A DNA stretch of 28,473 nucleotides, from the NCBI GenBank assembly GCA_000934455.1, contig KN883430.1, forward strand, positions 96,781 through 125,253, in the 5' to 3' direction. Origin of the DNA: Apostichopus parvimensis (taxonomy: Eukaryota > Echinodermata > Holothuroidea > Aspidochirotida > Stichopodidae). Shown here piece after piece: positions 1 through 12,006 of the stretch; within the stretch, counting starts at the first letter, position 1, and each line of letters begins with the position of its first letter. A program made the position numbers and the translations under genes. A model generated the notes under the pieces. That model did not search any database. It had not been told where the DNA came from and was given only the letters and a program-made list of their open reading frames with translations.

Positions 1-3000
1 AATCCAATTTGAAGGACGCGTTGCAGACATTATACCGTGTATACTCAATACAAGTTGTTTTAAGGTAGGTCACTAAGGTACACCAGATGAAGATTGAATA
101 ATATAACACGCTATTGTTCCAAAGATGTCAATACCTAAATAATAACCTTTGCCACTCTGTGACTTTCAAATGATTTTAAAAGACGAAGCCATCCATCACT
201 GGCTTGTATTAAAAATTAAAAATGCTTGTTAAGTGAATATGATCTTACTAAAGTTATTATCATTCTTGTCATTCAAAAGAAGATTAAGACGGCGACTGTA
301 TATATTTGCCCTTCTATCATCTCGATATCTCGTACCAGATTAACTAACTCACTGGTATATTTACGCATATTGCTTATCAGAATCTTTTCTTAGTGATCGC
401 GTGATTAACAGGGTCCGAATTGGGTACTAGAGATTCAGTGACTGGTCAAACAAAAGTTCTAAACTTAAACCTGTCCAACAAAAAGTGTTTCCAAACAATA
501 TTATTATGTGACTGGATATATTTGCCCTTCTAATATCTCGATACCTCGTGACAGATTATTTCCCTTACTGTTTTATTAACGCCATTAGCTTATCAGAATG
601 TTTTCTTAGTTATTGCGTGATTAACAGGGTCCAAATATGGTACTTGAAAGGACTTCAGTGACTGATCAAACCATGGTTCGAAAATTAAACCTGTTCAACA
701 AAAGCTGCCATATGTTTTATAATAACAGGTGTATAGTGCACGAACCTTTATGGAAGGCGCGGGTTTACGGGTTATGTAAAGGTGAACATGTATTCCTGTG
801 GTTTTTGAGTCGACCTCCACTCCATAGTATTGTGGGTAGGAGTCCTTTCGCAGATATGTCAATTGGTACATGCTGAGGCACATTTAGACTACACCTTTTT
901 AATAATTAGGTTCCAAAGCACGGTTGTTGTTGGAAACACCCTTCCAAAATTGTGTCAGGTTGAAAGAGGGCATGTACACAACACGTGAGGGTTCCCCCAC
1001 CCCCCGCCCCTCCCCAAACACCATCCGGCAAGAGAAACAGTGCTATGGAGCATATCCATTTTTTCTAGATGGAAGGCCAGCAGTCTCTCACTTCAACTGT
1101 AAGTGTTTTTAATTTCCTGAAGCAAATTAATTGAACAAAATCCAACTTGTTTCCACTATAGGACCTTATGTAACAAGAGAACCTTCATTTGTGGCAAGGT
1201 TTAAAGTTAAGATTACTCATGGCCACTCATGGAAAGTGTCAATCCGGACTAAATTAAACGGCCAACAAGTATCAGTCCTATCAGTGAGGATGGAGTTAAA
1301 ATGACACTTGTGGAAAGATTTATTAAGAATTTAAAGTGTACTTGGGTTAAACGATACTGTAACGATATGAACTCGATATTGCGTTAGGTCAATTTGGCAA
1401 AAAGTTATAATTTTCGGCGCAATTGTGCTTAGGAAGATCTTCACGATATTAATAATGCTTTTGTTAATCAAGTTTTACTTTTGTTTAGTAAGGGTCAAAC
1501 CAATAATAGCCAGTGTTTCTTCTGTACAACACAGGCATAGAGTCTAGAGCACCTGTTTTGGAATTGTCAGTTCACGTCAAATTTTATTTTAGAAGTGGAA
1601 ATTTTGTTTTTATCCGGGGCGGGATAGATTTTCAGTCAAATTTATAACATTTAGCACACCCGGTGCATAGTTTCGACTAAAGCGACGTGACCTTACTTGT
1701 AATTTATCTAAACGCACGTCACTTGGTAAACACACTTGCTGGTAACGTATTAAGTTTACTTAACCATAATATACAATATATATCATGTTGTCTTGCGATA
1801 TTTACCGCAGAGTACCACTAGACTACCGTTCATTGAGTCTGAATAAAAAAGGTAAACTACATTTGACAAATGGCTTAGAAATTTCAAAACTTTTTTTCAT
1901 TAAACAGCTGTGTATAAGCATGTTTTAGTTAGGTCGTTCCTTATGGTCGTGTAGTCACAAAAATTGTATTTGCTATATTATACGCATGTGGCTGCTTTTT
2001 TCTTTCTTCTTATCAACATATTGTGACTTATGGTAAATTGTGCATTGGTAACACATGCTCTTCTATCATATTTTAGAGTGTACATAATTACAACTTGATC
2101 AAAATTCACAATTGTCACTGGATTTGGATGGCAGTCTTAATACTGGAACAGGTCCTGAGTGTGTATTTTAAGAACACGACACCACGAATCTTACTGGGTT
2201 TTAAAATTATAATTATGTGGGGACACGCAGGCAATAAATAGGCAGGAGATTTTGCTAATTGCTACCACCGCTTGTTCTGGTGGCCAAGTGGTTTATTACT
2301 TCTTCTCTCACATAGCATGTTCAAGAGATTATGTCAAAACTACAAATACAAAGAACGGTGCAGCACTATCAGGTGGTTTCCCTGAAAGATAATAAAAAAG
2401 AAACAAGAAACATCAAAATAAAGTCACTAAATTGTGTAACAGACTAACTCTACTCTCTGTGACCCAATTAGACTGGTTTCTACGCTGTCTGAATAACTAC
2501 AATGACAAGGGTAGATCTGGGAGCACCACTAGACTTAACACATAATGATATTGTGACATTTAAATCTCGGCACGTCTGCCTTACAATCTCTCTGTCCATT
2601 TCTGGGCAGGGCATTACACTAATAAAACAATAACACAATTAATCTAGTCAATTACATCTCAACCAGTTCCCCGTACACAGAACGTGTAACTTGTTACAGT
2701 ATACATCGTTGAACAACTAATTGTGGTTACCACAGCAGCGAGAGGCATTTTGTCCAAAACCAATTTAAACAGAGGTGAATTTAATCTTAATCAGTGCTGG
2801 TTAACACATAAAGTGGTGAATAATGAAAGAAAATACCTTAATGAATAATAAGATAATTAGAATTATTAGAGTTATACAAGCTCACTCTGGTGGCTTGCCT
2901 ATTACACACATATATTCAACGATAACACGGGCGCAGCAATCTTGTTTGTTATGAGAGGGCGCTCTATCGGAATATAGTACGACATACATTGCACACACTA

Positions 3001-3385
3001 AACAATTCACCGTAAAGCACGCTTAGCCTAGACAATGAACACATGATGCCCTCGAATACAACAATAACAAGGCATGTGAACTTATAATAATATATCTTAA
3101 CAGTACAAAACTTAAATACGCCTTAGAAATTACTCGATTTGAACTTGAATACCATCGTTAAGCATTCTCTGAAACAATAAACCTAGGCCTACCACACGAT
3201 ATCACGATAGACTAACCCACGCTGAGACTAGGTCCACGTTGTACGAAGAAAAATACGAATTGTGGGTCACAAACTCACTAATACTTCCCTATCCTAACAT
3301 GAGCCAAAGTTAAATATAATATTCATATAATAACCTCAATTACGTCTTTAAAGCGGCATCTTCGGCAATAAACTCTACATTTCTA
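1..3385. other. Gene-poor 5' flank
   Basis: I see no gene in this stretch. Open frames on both strands are short, have no family motifs and no matching splice borders. It is AT-rich and contains the tandem duplication listed separately (about 298-725). The right end leads into the putative promoter of the death-fold/LRAT gene. Confidence 0.5.
298..725. repeat. Two-copy direct tandem repeat, period about 216 bp
   Basis: The block beginning tatatttgcccttcta at 301 recurs at 517. Both copies run through a shared order of words (tctcgata, gcttatcagaat, ttttcttag, gcgtgattaacagggtcc, cagtgactg, tcaaac, aaacctgt, caacaaaa). The copies differ by scattered substitutions and small indels, so the duplication is not recent. 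No coding content was recognised. Confidence 0.8.
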
Positions 3386-3426
3386 CAGAGCAATTAAGTT
3401 GTCTGGTGTTCGTATCAACTATAATG

Positions 3427-3434
3427 TATAAAGG
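3427..3434 (+). promoter_or_regulatory. Candidate TATA box of the death-fold/LRAT gene
   Basis: The sequence TATAAAGG lies 152 bases before the chosen start codon at 3586. Initiation about 30 bases downstream would give a 5' leader of roughly 125 bases. That leader holds short upstream ATGs (for example near 3462). This is a motif match by eye only; in AT-rich DNA such matches are common. Confidence 0.3.
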
Positions 3435-3585
3435 TACAACAACGAACGCCGAAAGGGAAACATGTACAACCAAAATATGGCTCCCTGTCCGATGCACTAC
3501 ACTTGCATCTTGTGTGCCAAACATTTTATTGTAAATCGATCGATTTTCCAACAGTGTCATCGTTTTCCGGCTATCATTTGCAATC

Positions 3586-6500
3586 ATGTCGGGGATACTA
3601 CCCGTGCCAGATGAGACTTCATCTACAACTCATGGTAGACATCGTAAGTTACTTTTTAGTTAGAAGACCTGTTTAATGAAGAATTCTTTATCTACCATTT
3701 ATATATTAGAGCACACCTTTCTTTAATTTTGCTAACTATAATGTAACGATATGATATTCTCCACTTCTTGCTTGGTAAGTTTAAACTGTACATTTTTAAA
3801 ATAAAACAATGAATCTCTAAGAACACTGGTTAAAATCTATATTGTAATATAAACTGGATAAGCTTTATCAAAATTCATTTTTTCCAAGTTGGAATTCTAT
3901 TGTGTATTTGAAAATTGACAGTGTTTGAAATATTATTAATTTTGAAACATTATTATATTTGTACATTAATGCTTTTACTTTTTAAGGAACGCACAAAGAT
4001 GGAGACAAATCGCAACGACATACTTCTGAACAGTTAAGTCATGGTAAGCTTGATCCGATTTGTATTGTTCTCAAGAATTTCACATGTTATTTCTTTACTC
4101 AAACCCCGAACAGCACTTATAATCTTCCTGTCTGCCATTGGAATGCAAACAGATGGAAATTTTAAAGGCATACAATTATTCTAATGTACCACAAAATAAA
4201 AATTGATGTCAATGTTATGCCTTACAATTAGATCTTATCTATAGCAGTAATAATGGATCCTACTTTACAACGGTGTTCATAATATCGCGAAATCTCTCAA
4301 ATCTTAAAACAAGAATGTGAAACTAAACAGCAACAACAAATATTTAGATTCTTATGCTCTGTAATACCATGAATGAAAATAAAAGACCCACAGTTAAATG
4401 TCTTTCTAAGATTATTTTGATAGTCTGTTACAGTATAAATATATATCAGAAGTATGTTTAAATACAATTTGGATGCACAATTCAAAAGCTGAAGATTTTC
4501 TTGTTCGCCTTCAAATGATGTTTTGTTTTTATTTGTTATTGATACAACTCTATAACAATACAATTGGAAACTATTTTACAATACTTTTTCAATTTATGCA
4601 ACATTAGGGGTGCCGAGATAACTTATTGATCCTCTGATTGTCAATTGCTCGTTACTCTCCAAATACAGAAGGTTGGGGAGAATTCCTTGGTAAAATGGCT
4701 GACGAAATAGACCGTAAGACTGCGCAGTCCCTTGCAACTATTTACCAGTTTTCAATGGCGGACATTGACATGATAGAAGAAGTAAGGAATCCTGGTTACG
4801 TATTTACGAGAATGGTGGTTAGGAAGGGTCATATCACTTCTAGTGATATTAGTTCTCTCTTGGAGAATCTAAGGAAAGTAGGTGGCAAAGGTCTAGCGAC
4901 TAATATACAAGACCATTTTCAACGCGCTATGAAATCTACGACAATCGTTGAAGTCGCGGACGGTGAGTGTTATATATACGATTCAAAGGAACGTGAACAA
5001 TCCGAGTTATAAAAATTGTTTTTTAACCGATTGCAAAACCGAGATACGATAGGAAACAATATGCTTCATAATCATGGTAAAGCAACATAACGATTTTTCG
5101 ACATTAATATAAAATGCGTAAACTTTTTGCTTTCCGTACAAAACGTTCTTTGATTGCTTATTTGACAGATTACGAAGAATTAAAAGTAAATTTAATAAAA
5201 AGACTGGACCGTGCGACTCACACAGCCCAAATTCTCGCAATATACTTTGACATCCCACCTTGGACGTTCGGCCAATTACAGAAGGATCCCTCTCCGGGTT
5301 GCGTATTGGTCACGTACCTAGAAGAGGTTTGTGTAATGTCCAAAGAGAACTCCACAGATGTGGTCACCGCTTTCGAAAACATTGGTCTGCGGAGTGAGGA
5401 TGGTAACCTCCAACGGGAAACTGACGGTACGTCACACAGTCACAGAGTCACATATTATTTTCCAAGGGTATCATACCACCATGTTCTTTTCTTGGTGTAA
5501 GCTTGTGTGTTTGTCATTAGTCACGTGTTCTTTTCTTTATTGCTGAAACTGCATTGATGTTAATTATGTTGATGTCAACATCATTACATACTGCACATTC
5601 GTTCTATGCAAATGTCCATTGGACTGAATCACTTCTCTTGATAATGTTAAGTGTAAAATGATATTCCTCTGTATTGATATTATCCTCTGGACTTTTGTAC
5701 ATATGAAATGAAAACTACTCTGAGCATGTAAGCCGTTGTTACACTTACCATTCTTAACCGTAGATCATATATGCGTGTTCCAGTTTTTTACTGGTTTATA
5801 TGACATAAATAATTATCTTCAAGCTAGATACCTGTCTGAAACAGTAGAGCGAGTTATAAATATAGCTTTTCAATGTTTTTCGTTAATGTTTGATCTAAGG
5901 CTCTCCTTTTTAAAACAAATATTCATGTCAGGATTTATCTTTCTTGGTTCCACATGTATCAAGAAGGTTGAACAATCATATTTATCTCCCTCGTGTTATT
6001 TCATGTAGTATATTATCTGCCGAAATTTATCCGAGCGGTTGCCTTTTCATTCTTGCAGAAAGAAATCCAAACGTTGCTTCTATGGATCCTCTTAGCGTTG
6101 CATCGACTCCAAAAACCATTATTAACAGTGGTAATAACAGCACCAACTGTGGTATTACGATAGTGAGTATTTTATGATATATGATATCCTTGATCACGCT
6201 ATATTTTATGTGACATATTGAAGAAACGATACGAATAAACTGACCTTGCTCTAACTCAGTTTCTCTTCACTTACATCATGACATTAGAATTACGGTAAGC
6301 CTACATTACATTGATTTGGATGTACAGTACTTACTCAACTTACACAATTATTAATCAACTTCAGTACTCATTCATACGCGATATATCGAGTTGGAGAGAT
6401 TGTTAATTATGGACAATGAAAGTTTGACAGCCGCGTTGAATTAACTGACTAAGCGCATGGTGGACCGATTCACACAGAGATTACAGTCACTACTTTGAAT

Positions 6501-8441
6501 CTTAAAGTATTGTTACACAGTAAAAACTGGATCTTGCTAATATATATGATAAATCGTTGGCATTTGTCATTAGGTTTACAATAAGAACTGAGAATATGTG
6601 TAATTCCAGCAAATGCATCAAACTGCATTTGTTGGAATTACACATATTCCCATATTTACTGTGTTCTCTGTGTGTATCGGAAACCATCAATGATAAATTG
6701 GACTTTAAGTGAGCACTTGTTAGTTTCACAATTCCGTTGGACTAGGCAGTACTTAGTGTGTGAGAGTCACCAGTAATTTAAATTTAGTGAGCTTGAGTCA
6801 TGTAAAACAAACTTGTTCTTGTAATCATTTTTTTAAATAAACAGTGGTTTAAGTTATTCAAATAGTATTTCAGAAGCACATATAATGTACACCAATTTCA
6901 AAATATGTGTCACAGTATGATTTTTCTTTCCATCGATTAGTTAACTTAACTAAATTCGTTTATAACTTTCTAGACGGAACAGTCTCCCAAGTTTGAAATT
7001 CTTCAAAGCAGGCCTAAAGAAGATACATGTGTTTGTAATACCGGCGACTCCCGCAGTTTCAGAAAATATTACTTAAATAAAAGTATTGTAGGAGCTATTT
7101 GTGAGACGTGCGGAAAGGAATGGTTACAGAAAATGTTCCTTAGAGACCTCGCCACTACGAGAGAGATATCTGTTGATGGTCAACCGCTTTGTCTTCGAAG
7201 ATGTTCCATTAATTTTTCAGAATCTTTGCCCAGCGAGAATGACGGAGATCGTTCAGCGTTCAAAGTAGGCGATCACATTGAATGGAAATCAGATGAACAC
7301 CATCACAACTTAAATGCTATTATAGAATCCATTGACACGGACGAAAACGTGTCGCTTATTGTCATTGAAGCGTCCCAATTTGGTCAAATTAAGATTTATG
7401 GAAAAGACATTTGTCGATCAAAACTTAATGATTTACATGTTATTACTTATGAGAGCAATGGCGAAGTACCAGGCTCACCAGACTTGGTAAGGGCACGGGC
7501 GCTTGCATGGTGCACAGGTGTTTCATACATTTCCAACATATTCCTTACTGAAACCACGAGGTTTATAAAGTACTGTAAGTTTGGTTCAGACTTGCAATGG
7601 AGGGTGATGGGGCATGTAGGTGAGGTAGTTACAAATGCACTGAAGAACACACTAGGTTCTACATGGGTTACTGGAAGAGAGGAAAAAGATCCTTTCTCAT
7701 TGGATACAAAGTATTTTGCACCAGATGTTCATTCTGGAATCTATATTATAATTGCCGATTTCAGCATTCACATTTCAGCTCAACGAGCGTGACGCACACA
7801 CAACAATAGAACAAAACCTGTTTAGGTCGTTTTGTACAAAGTTCTCAAAATGTTTGTCTTTTCACAACTTCCTGGTTTATGAGATGCTCTCTGAAAGACC
7901 ATGGGCAGAGGAAAACTGGTATGTAAAACTACGTCCAACGGATACGGTCGTCCCAATTCTGATCAAATGTATTGAACAAGTACCCCAATCTCCTCGAACT
8001 TCTTTTAACCCTCTTGCATCAGTTGTTGGCCATGCTATTCATTTGACAATGAAAAAGACCGACGAAGAAGTCCAACTTAATGAATTACTACCCGGTGATC
8101 ATATAGTCACCTCGCATACTACTCTCCATCCTCGCTGTCACGCAATCGTTGCATCCATAAACCTACACATGGGACAATTAGGATTAATTCGTAATGTTTT
8201 TCCTGGCCGTATCAAAGAAAGAGTAGAGAAAGTTTCACCTCCAATTTTACGTGTAGTTTACAACAAAGGTGACATCTGTTCTCCAGATGAAGTCATCCAA
8301 AAGGCTAGATCTGAAGATGCTAGAAAAAAACATTTATACTACAATATTCTGACAAACAATTGTAAACATTTTGCTGTTTGGTGTAAACGAAAAACGGATG
8401 AAACTAGTAAATCGTGCACTGAGAGTAGTGAGTTTCCCTGA
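3586..8441 (+). CDS. Death-effector/death-fold protein with two LRAT domains (seven-exon model)
   Basis: Reconstructed exons are 3586-3643, 3987-4043, 4669-4962, 5169-5426, 6059-6162, 6974-7619 and 7765-8441. All borders are GT/AG and the phases agree (1,1,1,1,0,1), giving 697 codons plus TGA. Residues 1-38 are polar and probably disordered. About 43-122 resemble a death effector domain, although the usual RxDL motif is weak. About 140-218 are a second death fold, closer to a death domain. A linker carries a CxC and a CxxC pair. LRAT domain 1 (about 353-460) has GDHIEW, but the catalytic His position reads Asn (NAIIESI) and the NCxHF box reads ETTRF. LRAT domain 2 (about 580-683) has GDHIVT, HAIVASI and NNCKHF, so its active site is present. 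LRAT-family proteins are thiol acyltransferases or phospholipases; death folds mediate homotypic assembly in apoptosis and innate immunity. A membrane-lipid effector controlled by death-fold assembly is my inference. The last intron is the least certain part. Confidence 0.82.
6592..6649. repeat. Near-perfect 26-bp inverted repeat (hairpin) in an intron
   Basis: The arm 6592-6617 and the arm 6624-6649 are reverse complements at 25 of 26 positions; the one mismatch would be a G-U pair in RNA. The loop is six bases (6618-6623). It lies inside intron 5 of the death-fold/LRAT gene (6163-6973). Pairing does not obviously continue outside the arms, so it is shorter than a typical microRNA precursor. 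It could be a small RNA hairpin or a recent inverted duplication. Confidence 0.85.
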
Positions 8442-10760
8442 ACATGGATCATCCCCACGCAGGGCTGGTAACAACTAATCAAGGTTGAAAGGAAACAACA
8501 TAATTTTAAAATTAAATACCTTAGCACTTTTGCAGCGTTTTAATGCAATTACGTTTTTAATTGCTCATGCATATTTTCTTATTCAATGTATATAACCACA
8601 AATTGAATTTACAGTTTTCGATAGAAAACGTGTTGTATTATCGTATACATAGAATGTAAATATTTAAATAGCGTTTATGACCTTTCTTTTTTTACCGAAG
8701 TTAGGTATTAAAAAGCAAATGACTATATGTACAACAAGTAGATATATTATTATACGATGGTATAACAGTTTTCCACCTTTTCGACTCACTCAAGTTACTG
8801 ATATTCAATCTAGGCGACGTAATATTTAGTTAGATTTTATTGTTATTTGAAACCATTCTACATATGTGTATATAGTTAAAGGTCGTATGTAATCATAGAT
8901 TATGAGCCTATATATTAAATCATTTGATATAGTCAAATTAATTCTTTTGAAAACTTTGGCAATGTGTTGTTAAGAAATCATTTATTACAGGTTTCTTTGA
9001 CTAATATTAACTAATATCATAGAATATTGTACACATATCAATTGAAAGGCTCAAAGACTCAAAACAGATCTGTTTGCTCCCAGATGTCTTTTTAAAAGGT
9101 CAATCTTGGTGTGGCAGCCATGTATGAAGGTCCAATTAAATTGTAGTACTACGTTGCCACACCCAAGCAATCATTAGTTACATCACGTCTAAGTAGTACA
9201 TACGAAAAAACCAAATAGTTAGTACGTAGACGAACAACCTTAAACATCTAAGTTCTTTCCTTGTTGTTGTTCCTGTTGTAACTAAAGTAATTCATAAAAG
9301 TATTGTAAGATACATATGAGACGGTTTGCTCAATACATCGTTACGTAAGTTTGCCAGGTTTACTAAATCCTTTGGAGTATCTTTTCCCGTCGTCTTTATT
9401 TGTGACTTTTGTAGTAAAAAAACATTTGGCCAGTACATTTACCCACGTATACAGCCGATACTCATAGCTGCTACAGCAACTACTGTTTATGTCACACAAC
9501 TGTGCGTCGGTTATAACTACTTTGTGTTCGTAACGCGGTAACATGTGTTACAGGTGGCACTGTAACAACTTCAAAGCTGTTAACTTATTCCCATGCAAGA
9601 CAACGAACTAAGCGACTGGACAAGGAGTCTATGAAGATAAGGATGCCTTACGAGATGAAGTAAATGAGTTACGGTACCGCCGATTCCAGTTCAAGCCTCT
9701 CTTTAAATTACGCCAATTAATCATGTCGAGAACGAAGAAATACCATGTTCGAGTATATTCTTAGTCCTACTTATAGCATAAAACGACTAGATACGACGAT
9801 TTAAGAACCGCGTATTAATGAACTCGCACTAATGGTTGGTTCGGCAAATACTGTTCATGTCCCACAACCGTGCATTAGTAATTACAATTTAGGGTTTGTA
9901 ATAATGTAACATGTGTTACAGAACACTAACAATGTTACTGTTTTGGAACATTCGGTGAACGTGATGTGAGATGGGATGTTAGGGGGGAAACATGTAAAAT
10001 GTTTACAGTTATTTTTTAGACCATTGTATTAGAGGTGTTACTGTAGTACTGAGCACTAGTGTATGACATTCAGCTCTATTTATCCTTTACAAATCTGTAA
10101 TACATTGTAAACACGTCCTTTGAGATCACGAAACTATTGATTCCCTGTGAGTTTTGTGTTGCATCTTACTCTCTGTGTGTTAAACTATGTAGTCCAGCTA
10201 TTTTCATTGATGAGCCTCAGATATTTAGAGTAACTTCTCAAAATTCAAAGGGGTATGGTATTACGAATGCAGTGTCTTCACAAGGTCTATTACAAATTAA
10301 TGTTTTTTCCGTAAGGTCAACCTTCAACACCTTCAAGGAATTGATTGTAGGTGGTAATGCAACTGTGTACGGATACAGAATGATATATGTGAATTATGTC
10401 TCTCTAATAATCATATCAAGCTTTGGCACAAATAAGAACAAGAAGCAGTTCGTAAGAAAGTTGTTTCAGGTAACGATCATTTAATCATCAAGATTCTATA
10501 CTGTTACAAGCAATACACTGGTGAACTGTGGCATTATCAATAACAGTTATAGCGACTGTAAGGACAAGCTGAGGCATAACCGACTCGCACTCATATATAG
10601 AAGCAAACGCATATCGACAAGTACGCACAAGTGTATATACGCGTTCCTAACACGTTGGCAGACTAAGGTAGATGTCAGCAAGTATCTTTCGAATGTGTGT
10701 GTGTGTGCGAGCGTGCGCGTGCTTGCTTACGGGGTTTTTTGTTTCGTCAAACGCAAATCA
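8442..10760. other. Intergenic region after the LRAT gene
   Basis: No gene is recognised here. An ATTAAA at 8511-8516, 70 bases after the stop codon, could be the polyadenylation signal of the LRAT gene. The stretch also holds a short inverted repeat (9105-9116 with 9155-9167), a dispersed duplication (9481-9553 and 9849-9921) and a GT-rich microsatellite (about 10693-10727). An open frame at 10137-10484 has no motif that I know. Confidence 0.5.
9481..9921. repeat. Diverged direct duplication, 368 bp apart
   Basis: Two blocks of about 73 bases, 9481-9553 and 9849-9921, share tactgtt, atgtc, cacaac, gtgc and the same end, gtaacatgtgttacag. About three quarters of the bases agree by eye. They may be two copies of an old interspersed repeat. 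Confidence 0.6.
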
Positions 10761-11215
10761 TAAGTAAGTAAGTAAAACTTTATTGATCCCAAAGGTAAAA
10801 TTCAGGCACTCGCTCATAAAACAATGAAAATGTTACAAAAATAGATGTGTATATTGTACAATAAGACAGTAAGAATGATAAGAAAAGTCAATATATGAGA
10901 GTCAACGTAACAAAACCTCATTGAAAAGCTTAATTGCACGGGGTATGAAAAAATCTCTGTATCTATTGGTTTTGAGACACGGAAGTTTCAACCTGCCACT
11001 GCCTCCGGACATCTGACTACTATGAAGTAGCTCATAGAGGGGTTGGGTATGGTCCTTCCATACCGCGTCCAGTTTGGACTCAAGAAGGCTGTGGTAAACC
11101 GAGTCAATGGAAGGCAAGGGTTCCCCGACTACTCTTTCCGCTTTCTTAATGATGCTGAAGCATGGGGGTTTGGGCACACAATTAGGATTTGGGGCACTTA
11201 TCTTGTTAGGGCTGG
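10761..11215 (-). mobile_element. 5'-truncated LINE (non-LTR retrotransposon), reverse-transcriptase C-terminus and 3' tail
   Basis: On the minus strand, about 11177-10902 encodes some 91 residues with the conserved end of a LINE polyprotein. It contains HPLYELL-like (TQPLYELLHSS), GGSGRLKLPCLKTNRYRDF and FIPRAIKLFNE, which match the usual 'sfiPrAI..lN' ending after the reverse transcriptase. The stop at 10902 is followed by an untranslated tail containing gggatcaataaagt and then a TTAC microsatellite end (plus-strand 10761-10775, taagtaagtaagtaa). Tandem-tetramer tails of this kind are typical of CR1/Rex-like LINEs. No reverse transcriptase or endonuclease core is present, so the copy is dead on arrival. 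The exact 5' break is uncertain. Confidence 0.8.
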
Positions 11216-11623
11216 TTTATAAAGAGAGGGGCAACTTCTCTATTAGGAAATTGATTTAGATCAATAGAGAACAAAATTTGGAATTGAAACATAAAAAATA
11301 TGCAAATTATATATTTCTTGGTTAAAATCATTATTCCAAGTTTTTTTTATTTGTTTACATTCTACAATTACAGCCTAACGTTGGCATAACGTTAGGCCTA
11401 GCCTAGCCTAGCCTTAGTTGTAAACAACGCTATTGACATACAATTTCTGGATCCTCAAAAAGGACCGAATCTTGATAAACTGGTTCGACCAGAATGTCCT
11501 GGTCCTCATCATCAATGGTATCGGTATCGGACCAATCGTCCTACATCTCTAGGACCTCTTGGGCCCTAAATTTGGGGGAGCTGCGTGCAGCTGCGCCATA
11601 TTTGCAAGTGTATGTCCACAGTA

Positions 11624-11651
11624 CACTGATCTGTACACTAACAGATCAGTG
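11624..11651. repeat. Perfect 11-bp hairpin
   Basis: The arm cactgatctgt (11624-11634) pairs with acagatcagtg (11641-11651) across a six-base loop. It lies in noncoding DNA with no terminator or gene next to it, so its role is unknown. Confidence 0.75.
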
Positions 11652-12006
11652 GCACAGTATTACGCAACAGCGGCGGTTGCTATCAATTTACAAAGGAATG
11701 TGAGGGCGCTATGTCATAACTATCAATAAGAAATGTTGCGGTGACCTAAATATTTAATAAAAAAAGGAAAAAATCACGTACCTAGGATGAAGCGTTCGGG
11801 AACGATAATTTTTTCAAAAATCAACGGATTTGGACGATTTTGGTGTCAAATTACAGGAAATTTTGAGGACATTTGCATTTTTCTCAGAACCCTCTATAGA
11901 TATCTTTGCTGAAATGCTCAGAATATGTTCAAAACATGTTAGGATTTATTCCAAATATAATGGGGGGGGGGGGTCTGTTCAACTTTTAATTTCTGTCACG
12001 ATTTTT

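Noticed and set aside
637-1112. Short plus-strand open frames (79 and 62 codons)
   Set aside because: No motifs, no splice context, and the first lies partly in the 216-bp tandem duplication.
3375-3587. Minus-strand 70-codon frame
   Set aside because: It overlaps the putative promoter and leader of the LRAT gene and has no family features.
6592-6649. Calling the intronic hairpin a microRNA gene
   Set aside because: The paired region is shorter than a usual precursor and there is no known seed or flanking stem; kept as a hairpin only.
10137-10484. 115-codon plus-strand frame
   Set aside because: Starts at a non-ATG codon, has no recognised motif or convincing splice borders; possibly chance.
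11443-11570. Minus-strand acidic peptide (DDWSDTDTIDDEDQDILVEP)
   Set aside because: Only about 37 codons between stops with no splice sites or family match; it resembles transposon-encoded acidic segments but cannot be supported.
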